12,676 bases of DNA from an uncultured Bacilli bacterium. Lineage in GTDB: Bacteria; Bacillota_I; Bacilli_A; RF39; UBA660. The stretch is taken from contig CANQAO010000023.1 in NCBI GenBank assembly GCA_947589375.1, positions 1-12,676 of the forward strand, read 5' to 3'. Of this stretch, positions 1 to 6,139 are shown piece by piece. Both the position numbers and the translations under genes were made by a program. Each line of letters begins with the position of its first letter. The first letter of the stretch is position 1. The notes beneath the pieces are model-generated. The model ran no database searches and was not told the DNA's origin. It saw only the letters and a program-made list of their open reading frames with translations.

Positions 1-1077
1 AATATCCCCGCCTTTAATAACTTCAATGATATCAATGCCAAATTTCTTGGCAAATTCATAGTCGCGGTCATCATGAGCTGGTACGGCCATAATAGCCCCT
101 GTTCCATAGCCCATCATGACATAATCTGAAGTCCAGATTTGAATTTTAGTTTTATTAATGGGATTAATAGCTTCTAAGCCTTCAATTTTAACTCCCGTTT
201 TATCTTTGGCAAGTTCTGTTCTTTCAAATTCGGTTTTAGCTTTAGCTTCTTCTTGATATTTTAAAACTTCATCATAATTTTTAATTTTATCTTTTAATTT
301 TTCTAACATTGGATGTTCGGGGGCTACCACCATAAAAGTAGCGCCATATAACGTATCAGGTCTTGTGGTATAGACTGTTAAAGTTTCTTTGGTGCCGGCA
401 ATTTTAAAGTCAACTTCAGCCCCTTTACTTTTACCAATCCAATTGATTTGACCTAATTTAATACGATCGGCAAATTTGGTGTCTTTAAGTCCATCAATTA
501 AATCTTCGGCATAATCACTCATACGAAGTAACCATTGTTCTTTTTCTTTTTGAACTACTTTACTACCGCAGCGTTCGCAAACACCGCCTGATGAATCTTC
601 ATTTGAAAGACCTGTTTTACAAGTTGGACACCAGTTAATATTTTTCTTAGCTTTATACGCCATTCCATGTTCATAAAATTTTAAAAATTGCCACTGAGTC
701 CATTTATAATATTCGGGATCCGTCGTTGAAAATTCACGCGACCAATCGAAAGAAATACCTAAATTTTGAATTTGCGTTTTAAAGGTTTTAATATTTTCTT
801 TAACGGCCTCTTTCGGATGAATTTTGTTTTTAATGGCATATTGTTCGGCTGGGGCCCCAAAAGCATCCCATCCCATTGGGAATAAAACATTATAACCTTT
901 CATTCTTTTCATACGAGAAACAGAATCTAAAGCGGTATAACTACGCACATGTCCCACGTGTAAGCCCGCACCTGATGGATAAGGAAATTCAACTAAAATA
1001 TAATATTTTTCTTTATCTAAGCCGGTTATCGCTTTAAAAGTATCATTTTCTTCCCAATATTTTTGCCCTCTTTCTTT
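1..1077 (-). CDS. leuS: Leucyl-tRNA synthetase, 5' portion; runs off the window and lacks a start codon
   Basis: This encodes the N-terminal part (about 359 codons) of leucyl-tRNA synthetase, the cytoplasmic class I enzyme that charges tRNA-Leu. The translation shows the leader KYWEENDTFKA, the ATP-binding HIGH-type motif as HVGH (949-960), a four-cysteine zinc module (CPTC...CERC, about 565-640), and the CP1 editing domain with TRPDTLYG (about 345-370) and GTGAIMAVPAHDDRD (about 64-110). The KMSKS motif lies beyond the window. The frame is open only from 1077, because an in-frame TAA sits at 1078-1080. No ATG, GTG or TTG occurs before the GTG inside HVGH, so the usual M-x-YNF-type start (about 10 residues) is missing. 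The upstream membrane gene runs straight into this frame one base out of phase. The likely explanations are a deletion, an assembly collapse, or -1 frameshifting. Transcription should come from the leucine T-box leader. Identity is certain; integrity is doubtful. Confidence 0.93.
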
Positions 1078-1412
1078 TTATATGTTTGGCCTAAAATATA
1101 ATAAACTAGTAAGATAAGTGGAATTAAAATTACAAACCCTACTAATAATTTAATGATTAAACTATCAAAAAATTCGATAATAGTGACGGTAAAAGCAATG
1201 ATAAAGGCATTAGCTAAAGCTAAACTATTGGCAAATTTTTTTAAATCTAGTTTCTTGACATCTAATTTATAAGCATTTTTAAAAAATTGCAGTTGTTTAC
1301 CTTTTTCAAAAGCTTGCAGTCCTTTTTTCCTTCTAACAATAACTAAATAATAAAACAAATAAACAATGATAAAACAAAACAAAAATATATAAAGTAACTT
1401 AAGTAAATCCAT
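1026..1412 (-). CDS. Small three-helix membrane protein, C-terminus fused out of frame into leuS
   Basis: I cannot name this 128-residue protein. Hydrophobic helices lie at about residues 6-26, 62-80 and 86-108. Between the first two is a basic, probably cytosolic loop containing YKLDVKKLDLKKFAN. The ATG at 1412 has AAGGGAG a few bases upstream. It is the first gene after the leucine T-box, so leucine-tRNA charging should control it together with leuS. The natural C-terminus is probably near KKKEGKN (residues 112-118). The last ten residues are just leuS sequence read in the wrong frame, and the ORF overlaps the leuS frame for about 50 bases. The arrangement suggests a co-transcribed pair in which the intergenic bases and the leuS start have been lost. 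A role in translation or leucine metabolism is guesswork from position. Confidence 0.72.
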   Translation of the reverse strand: MDLLKLLYIFLFCFIIVYLFYYLVIVRRKKGLQAFEKGKQLQFFKNAYKLDVKKLDLKKFANSLALANAFIIAFTVTIIEFFDSLIIKLLVGFVILIPLILLVYYILGQTYKKKEGKNIGKKMILLKR

Positions 1413-1432
1413 AATTTCACTCCCTTATTCAC

Positions 1433-1490
1433 AAAAAAGCATTATGTATAAGGACGTCTTGAACGTGGTACCACCTTATTTCATAATACT
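1433..1490 (-). terminator. Attenuator terminator of the leucine T-box
   Basis: The long hairpin has outer arms AGTATTATG/CATAATGCT, middle arms ATAAGG/CCTTAT and inner arms ACGT/ACGT, followed by six Ts (1438-1433). It contains the T-box core, so it is mutually exclusive with the tRNA-stabilised antiterminator. This is the off state for the membrane gene and leuS. Confidence 0.85.
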
Positions 1491-1635
1491 TTTGATTATC
1501 TTAATAGTTTAACGCACTCATGCGGCCAAAGGCAGCTCCTAAGCGAGTTCATAATCTATATTTTAAAGCTTTCACCAACCGCTTTTTCTCTAAAAAATAA
1601 TCGATTACTACTACTCTTATTCATCGCTTTTTCTG
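1433..1635 (-). promoter_or_regulatory. Leucine-specific T-box riboswitch leader
   Basis: This leader sits between the promoter and the membrane-protein/leuS unit. Stem I is recognisable: AGTAGTA on the 5' side, AGAGA, an apical GGTTGGTGAAAGC, then GATTAT-GAACTC. CTC at 1547-1545 is in the specifier position after GAA and reads leucine. Downstream is the T-box core AAGGTGGTACCACG (1477-1464), whose UGGU can pair with the ACCA end of uncharged tRNA-Leu. A competing terminator hairpin pairs AGTATTATG with CATAATGCT and ATAAGG with CCTTAT (1490-1439), then runs into TTTTTT. Uncharged tRNA-Leu should favour read-through. Confidence 0.93.
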
Positions 1636-1641
1636 AAATAT

Positions 1642-1670
1642 ATTATATTATATTTTTAATTTATAAGCAA
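1642..1670 (-). promoter_or_regulatory. Sigma-A-type promoter of the leucine T-box/leuS unit
   Basis: TTGCTT (1670-1665), a 17-base spacer and TATAAT (1647-1642) form a strong vegetative promoter. Transcription would start near 1635, just before stem I of the T-box. This separates leuS transcription from the alaS unit upstream. Confidence 0.8.
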
Positions 1671-1683
1671 TAGTTTTACTGGG

Positions 1684-1712
1684 AAAAGTAAAAGAAATTT
1701 TGCCATTTCTTT
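1684..1712 (-). terminator. Short A/T-rich terminator after alaS
   Basis: AAAGAAAT and ATTTCTTT form an 8-bp stem around a GGCAAA loop, overlapping the alaS stop codon and followed by a T-rich run (to 1684). With almost no GC in the stem it is probably leaky, so some read-through into the leucine T-box is possible. Confidence 0.5.
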
Positions 1713-3468
1713 ATTCTAAAATAGCTTTGATTCTTCTAACGCCCGCACTACTAGATTCTTCTTTTTTAATTTTGAAATGTCCAAGCTCACTAGTATTTTG
1801 AACATGCGGTCCACCACATAATTCTTTTGAAATATCCCCGATTGAATAAACCGTGACTTCATCAGGATACTTTTCAATAAACATGCATTCCGCCCCTGAC
1901 TTTAAAGCTTTATCTTTACTCATAATTTCATGCGTAACTGGCAAACCTTCGTTAATCCATTTATTAACCAACTGTTCAGTTTTTGCTTTTTCTTCATCAG
2001 TTAATTTGTGGTCACAAGAAAAGTCAAAACGCATTCTTTCGGCCGTAATATTACTACCCATTTGATGAACATCTTGATTAACTACTTCTTTTAAAGCGGC
2101 ATTAAGTAAATGAGTGGCGGTATGATATTTAGTTTCAATCACGCCATCGCCAGCTAAACCACCTTTAAACTTACCAGCTGAAGCAGTTCTAGATTTTTCT
2201 TGATGTTCTTTAAATTTTTCTTTAAAGCCTTCGGTATCAACCTTTAAATTTTGTTCATGGGCGAGCTCTTCGGTAAGTTCGATTGGAAACCCATAGGTAT
2301 CATAAAGTTTAAAAGCCATATCTTTATCAATCGTATTTCCTTTTAAATGATTTACTAATTTATTAAATTCTCTTAAACCTTTTTCTAAAGTACGACTAAA
2401 TTTGGTCTTTTCATTAGTTAAAACGGCTAAAATAACTTCGCGATTACGTTTAAGTTCACTATAATATTTTTCATATTTATCGATAATCATATTAGCTAAA
2501 GTAATATCCCAATCACTATTAATATCAATATCTAATGTTTTAGCATATCTAATCGTTCTTCTGATAAGTCTTCTTAAGATATAGCCTTGATCAGTATTGG
2601 ATGGTTTGATTTTAGCATCGTCACCACTAATCATGACAATCGCTCTAATATGATCAGCAATAATCCGCATCGCTTTGGTATAATTTTCATCATCATATGA
2701 TTTAGAGGAAACTTCTTCAATTTTTTCAATAACATCTTGCCAAATAGAAGTTTTATAATTATCGTCTTTATTTTCTAAAACAGCGGTAATTCTTTCAACA
2801 CCCATGCCAGTATCGACATTTTTTTGGGAAAGTGGTGTGACCTTGCCGTTTTCATCCATATAATACTGCATAAAAACATTATTCCAAATTTCCACCCAAC
2901 GTTCATCATTGGGATCATATTTTGAAGGTACTGGATCATTACTACGGAAATAGAAAATTTCCGTATCTGGTCCGCATGGACCACTACCACCCGCAATCCA
3001 GAAATTATCATCTTTCCCTAAATAACATATTTTGTCTTCACTAATGCCATGTTTTTTCCAAATGTTAGCTGATTCGTCATCTCTAGGTATATTATCTTCC
3101 CCTTTAAAAACAGTCACGGCAAGTTTTTCAATGGGAATATTAAATTTTTGAGTTAAAAGTTCCAAGCTATAGGCAATCGACTCTTCTTTAAAATAATCAC
3201 CTAAGGACCAGTTTCCTAACATTTCAAAGAAAGTATGGTGAGTTGTATCCCCAATAGCATCTAAATCATTGGTACGAAAACACTTTTGCACATCCACTAG
3301 TCTGGTTCCTTCTGGATGTTTCGCTCCCATTAAATATGGTACAAGCGGTTGCATACCTGCTGTCGTAAATAAACTAGTCGGATCATTTTCGGGAATTACT
3401 CCACTACTTGGAATATATTTGTGTCCTTTATTTTCAAAAAATTTAATAAATGTTTCCTTAATATCCAT
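1711..3468 (-). CDS. alaS: Alanyl-tRNA synthetase, compact form (585 aa)
   Basis: This class II synthetase charges tRNA-Ala and clears mischarged Ser/Gly-tRNA-Ala in the cytoplasm. The catalytic core is at residues 1-240: FTTAGMQPLVPYLMG (motif 1 region), HHTFFEMLGNWSLGDYF (77-93, motif 2), GGSGPCGP (160-167) and DTGMGVERI (219-227, motif 3). A helical tRNA-recognition domain follows to about residue 425. The editing domain keeps its metal-binding set HTATH (449-453) and CGGPH (551-555). The usual family length is about 870 residues. Here the beta-barrel normally found between recognition and editing domains is reduced to a short GLAGDGVIETK linker, and the protein ends at SSSAGVRRIKAILE with no C-Ala domain. 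This resembles the short AlaRS type I recall from reduced bacterial lineages. The ATG has AGAGGTGG upstream and overlaps the kinase gene by 11 bases. An alanine T-box lies upstream. Confidence 0.97.
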   Translation of the reverse strand: MDIKETFIKFFENKGHKYIPSSGVIPENDPTSLFTTAGMQPLVPYLMGAKHPEGTRLVDVQKCFRTNDLDAIGDTTHHTFFEMLGNWSLGDYFKEESIAYSLELLTQKFNIPIEKLAVTVFKGEDNIPRDDESANIWKKHGISEDKICYLGKDDNFWIAGGSGPCGPDTEIFYFRSNDPVPSKYDPNDERWVEIWNNVFMQYYMDENGKVTPLSQKNVDTGMGVERITAVLENKDDNYKTSIWQDVIEKIEEVSSKSYDDENYTKAMRIIADHIRAIVMISGDDAKIKPSNTDQGYILRRLIRRTIRYAKTLDIDINSDWDITLANMIIDKYEKYYSELKRNREVILAVLTNEKTKFSRTLEKGLREFNKLVNHLKGNTIDKDMAFKLYDTYGFPIELTEELAHEQNLKVDTEGFKEKFKEHQEKSRTASAGKFKGGLAGDGVIETKYHTATHLLNAALKEVVNQDVHQMGSNITAERMRFDFSCDHKLTDEEKAKTEQLVNKWINEGLPVTHEIMSKDKALKSGAECMFIEKYPDEVTVYSIGDISKELCGGPHVQNTSELGHFKIKKEESSSAGVRRIKAILE

Positions 3469-4009
3469 GTTCCACCTCTTCTATTAAATTTTCGATTTTG
3501 TTATTTAAGTCGTTTAAATCGCCATCATTATTAATGATATAATCATAATTAGTATAATTGTCTAAAGCAGTTTCGGTCGCATGCTCTTTTTGTTTTTTGG
3601 TTAAATCATTTTCAAAATTAGGTCTTTCAACCTTAATGGTGGTGACATTTTGAAAACGTTTTTGTGGTTCTTCAAGTTCATTTGGATAACGCACATCGGA
3701 TATTATTATAACATCAAAATAATATTTGTAAATAACTATATCTTCACAAGTACGATTGACAAAGAAATCTTTATCGATTTTATTACGAATAATATCAGTG
3801 CCTAAAACTTGCAGGAGCTCACGAGGTTTAGTTTCCTCAGTTCCATCCCAACCAGTAATTTTTTTAGCATATGTTTTAATGTGTTCTGAAAAACCTAATT
3901 TAACTACTTTTTGATTTTTACTTTCATAATATTTTTCCATGATATCCGCTACAGTATCTTTACCACTGCGGGCTTTACCAGCAATTAAAAATATTTTTGT
4001 TTCTTTCAT
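3458..4009 (-). CDS. P-loop (deoxy)nucleoside-monophosphate kinase-like protein
   Basis: This 183-residue P-loop protein begins MKETKIFLIAGKARSGKDT, with Walker A at residues 11-19. SDVRYPNELE lies in the middle, as in phage and bacterial deoxynucleotide monophosphate kinases and the related dephospho-CoA kinase fold. The likely role is phosphorylating (d)NMPs with ATP, but the substrate cannot be read from sequence. I start at ATG 4009 because AGGAGG ends four bases before it. The longer TTG start at 4024 would use the Shine-Dalgarno itself as coding sequence. The gene lies directly after the alanine T-box terminator and overlaps alaS by 11 bases, so both are probably co-translated and share alanine control. 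Confidence 0.8.
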   Translation of the reverse strand: MKETKIFLIAGKARSGKDTVADIMEKYYESKNQKVVKLGFSEHIKTYAKKITGWDGTEETKPRELLQVLGTDIIRNKIDKDFFVNRTCEDIVIYKYYFDVIIISDVRYPNELEEPQKRFQNVTTIKVERPNFENDLTKKQKEHATETALDNYTNYDYIINNDGDLNDLNNKIENLIEEVEHGY

Positions 4010-4026
4010 AGTTCCTCCTAACAAAG

Positions 4027-4077
4027 AAAAAAGGATTGTGCCTTAAGGAGTGCATAGCACGGTACCATCCTTTTTTT
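4027..4077 (-). terminator. Attenuator terminator of the alanine T-box
   Basis: AAAAAAGGAT (from 4076) pairs with ATCCTTTTTT (4036-4027), enclosing GTGC/GCAC pairs, and ends in a T run. It includes the T-box core and so competes with the antiterminator. It would uncouple kinase-alaS expression from the upstream frr/transporter transcript when alanyl-tRNA is plentiful. Confidence 0.78.
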
Positions 4078-4195
4078 GTCTTAATTTAGATAACGGCATT
4101 ACCGGAAGTGTTTACACTTCACTAAAAGTGAGCTTTCGGTTAATTTGTTTTCCTAGTTTCCACCACCCACTAGGTCTCTATTAAAACGCCTTAAC
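4027..4195 (-). promoter_or_regulatory. Alanine-type T-box riboswitch leader
   Basis: The leader begins right after the transporter stop codon. It has AGAGA, an apical hairpin CCTAG...CTAGG carrying GGTGGTGGAAA, and a candidate specifier GCT (4133-4131) after CGAAA, reading alanine. The core GGATGGTACCGTG (4070-4058) presents UGGU for an ACCA acceptor end, which fits tRNA-Ala. GAAGTGT/ACACTTC makes a further hairpin (4120-4105). alaS lies downstream, which supports the alanine call. The specifier assignment is less clear than in the leucine leader, because an AGC (Ser) reading is one base away. No convincing promoter precedes it, so transcription probably enters from frr and the transporter gene. 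Confidence 0.85.
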
Positions 4196-5401
4196 TTACT
4201 TTTCTTTTTTAACGCTTTTTTTCTTTTGAATTTTGATCGATGTTTCAGCTTCTTTTAAAATTTCAGGTTCCCGATTAATGAGTCCATATTTTTGATCATA
4301 GAACACAAAGATAGTTTTAAATACTGCAATCACGGGAGTTGAAATAAGCATACCTATTATACCAAAGAAATATCCAAATACAAGTAATCCAAGCATGATG
4401 GTAACTGGATGAAGTTTTGTCGTCTTGGACATAATAAATGGTTGTAAGAAATTACCTTCTAAAAATTGAATAACCGCAATGACGATAATAGCTAAAATAC
4501 CGATCGTTGGGCTTTGCGTAAAACCGACGATGACGGCTGGTGCCCCACCAATATATGGACCCGCATATGGAATAATATTAGTAAGTCCGCAGAAGAAACC
4601 AAATAACGCTGGAGCTTTTAAGCCAATCATCCATAAACCAATCGAAGTTAATACAAAGATCGTTGTACAATCAATTAAGGCTCCTTGAACATATTTTCTA
4701 AGTGAACTATTAACATTATTAATTAAGTCCATACTAGTTTCTCGAATTCTTCTTGGAATGATATTGACTAATGAAGATTTAGAATCAAAACTAATAAGAA
4801 GGAAAAAGCCAATAATTAATCCTAAAACTAATGTGCCCATGCCAGAGAAGAAGGCTGAAATAATATTGAATAACGTCGTAGGAAGTTCTTTACTGACGCC
4901 GACCGCAAATTCATTGAAACGCGCGAAAAATTCATTTTTAATTTCTTCCGCATCAATATTACTAATATTATTTAAATAATCAAATAAACCTAAACTCCAA
5001 TTTTTAAGCGAATCAAAGACATCAGGCGCAATTTTAGCAAACTCGGTTATCTGATCAGCTAAAAGTGGTATGAGGGCAGCTAAAACTAAAAACACCACGC
5101 CAAATAAAATTAAATACGTAATTAAGGCTCCTAAAGTTCGCTTGATTTTTTTCGTCTGCAACCACTTAATAAAAGGATCAAACAGCCAAGCTATTAAAAT
5201 ACCAATGAAAAGAGGAGCGACAATTTTAAGTAAGGTCCATAAAAAGCTTAAAATGTTGGTTTCTTTAAAAAGTAAAATAATTAAATATAAACCAAGGGCT
5301 AGCAAAAGAAAATAAGTTACATTTAATACTCTTGAAGCGCGGTCAGCAACTTCATTTATTTTACGTTTGTCAAAATCCGCAGACAATTTTCTTTTAAGCA
5401 T
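4196..5401 (-). CDS. AI-2E/PerM-family membrane transporter
   Basis: This 401-residue integral membrane protein has about eight hydrophobic helices (roughly residues 29-46, 52-74, 91-115, 177-204, 240-272, 286-317 and 333-366, some of these being pairs). It carries the family signatures NIIPYAGPYIGG (275-286), KLHPV (329-333) and GIIGMLISTPVIAV (347-360), with a basic tail rich in Lys. The family (formerly UPF0118) exports small molecules or ions. AI-2 export is shown for only a few members, and the substrate here is unknown. The ATG at 5401 follows AAAGGAG with eight bases between. It starts 14 bases after frr, so the two are one operon. A family member (yrrI) lies next to alaS in Bacillus subtilis, as I recall, so the neighbourhood is probably ancestral. 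Confidence 0.9.
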   Translation of the reverse strand: MLKRKLSADFDKRKINEVADRASRVLNVTYFLLLALGLYLIILLFKETNILSFLWTLLKIVAPLFIGILIAWLFDPFIKWLQTKKIKRTLGALITYLILFGVVFLVLAALIPLLADQITEFAKIAPDVFDSLKNWSLGLFDYLNNISNIDAEEIKNEFFARFNEFAVGVSKELPTTLFNIISAFFSGMGTLVLGLIIGFFLLISFDSKSSLVNIIPRRIRETSMDLINNVNSSLRKYVQGALIDCTTIFVLTSIGLWMIGLKAPALFGFFCGLTNIIPYAGPYIGGAPAVIVGFTQSPTIGILAIIVIAVIQFLEGNFLQPFIMSKTTKLHPVTIMLGLLVFGYFFGIIGMLISTPVIAVFKTIFVFYDQKYGLINREPEILKEAETSIKIQKKKSVKKEK

Positions 5402-5415
5402 TTAAATCACTCCTT

Positions 5416-5961
5416 TTATACTTGCAATAATTCTTGTTCTTTTTCTTTTAATAATTCATCAACTTTTTTATTATAAGTATTTATTAATTCTTGAATATCT
5501 AAAGCGGCATCTTTTTTATCATCTTCAGTAATATCTTCTAATTTTTTAATGTCGTTATTCGCTTCTTGTCTAACATTACGTAAAGCAATTCTTCCCTCTT
5601 CAGCTATTTGTTTTACTTGTTTAACATATTCTTTTCTAGTTTCTTCAGTTAGGGCTGGAATATTTAAAATAATACTATCGCCTAAATTATTGGGCGTAAG
5701 TCCAATATTAGCTTCAAATATCGCTTTTTCAATAGCCCCAATTGACGTTTTATCAAAAGGTTTAATCATTAGCTGTCTAGCTTCTGGCACCGAAATAGTA
5801 GCCAGTTGTTTCAAAGGTGTATCGGTCCCATAATATGATACCATAACCCCATCTAATATCGCAGGATTTGCCCTTCCTGCTCTCACATTTGTAAATCTTT
5901 TTTCCATATTTTGAATTGCTGCTTGCATTTTGCTTTCAGTTTCTAATAAAATTTCGTCCAT
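5416..5961 (-). CDS. frr: Ribosome recycling factor
   Basis: This 181-residue protein is the normal length for RRF, which with EF-G splits the post-termination ribosome. The sequence is full-length and well conserved: RFTNVRAGRANPAILDGVMVSYYG (about 22-45), the LATISVPEARQLMIKPFD segment (53-70), and the long C-terminal helix with RIALRNVRQEANNDIKKLE (about 124-142). The ATG follows AAGGAAGGAAG. pyrH and tsf, its common partners, are absent from the adjacent region. A strong promoter lies directly upstream, so frr heads the transcript that runs into the transporter gene and then the alanine T-box. Confidence 0.97.
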   Translation of the reverse strand: MDEILLETESKMQAAIQNMEKRFTNVRAGRANPAILDGVMVSYYGTDTPLKQLATISVPEARQLMIKPFDKTSIGAIEKAIFEANIGLTPNNLGDSIILNIPALTEETRKEYVKQVKQIAEEGRIALRNVRQEANNDIKKLEDITEDDKKDAALDIQELINTYNKKVDELLKEKEQELLQV

Positions 5962-5988
5962 TTTCGTCTTCCTTCCTTATCTAATATC

Positions 5989-6017
5989 ATTATAATATAT
6001 ATACGTTATTTGAGCAA
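5989..6017 (-). promoter_or_regulatory. Sigma-A-type promoter of frr
   Basis: TTGCTC (6017-6012), a 17-base spacer and a perfect TATAAT (5994-5989) lie about 30 bases before the frr start codon. This is the only clear promoter seen for frr and the transporter gene. Confidence 0.78.
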
Positions 6018-6066
6018 GTATGAAAGAAAAACTTTTTTATTTTTTTACAAAAAGTTAATACAAATT

Positions 6067-6096
6067 AAGCATTAGAAAATATAATCTCTAATGCTT
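6067..6096 (-). terminator. Hairpin downstream of the coupling-ATPase gene
   Basis: AAGCATTAGA and TCTAATGCTT are perfect 10-bp arms around a 10-base AT loop, 44 bases past the stop codon. The following minus-strand bases (AATTTGTATTAACTTTTTG) are only moderately T-rich, so this may be a weak terminator or mainly a transcript-end stabiliser. Confidence 0.55.
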
Positions 6097-6139
6097 ATAT
6101 ATTGTTGAAAAACTTTAATAAATTTTCAGTAACTTACTT

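Noticed and set aside
4027..4195. Serine specificity for the second T-box (AGC in the specifier area)
   Set aside because: The UGGU in the T-box core pairs with an ACCA acceptor end. tRNA-Ser usually ends GCCA, and alaS lies directly downstream.
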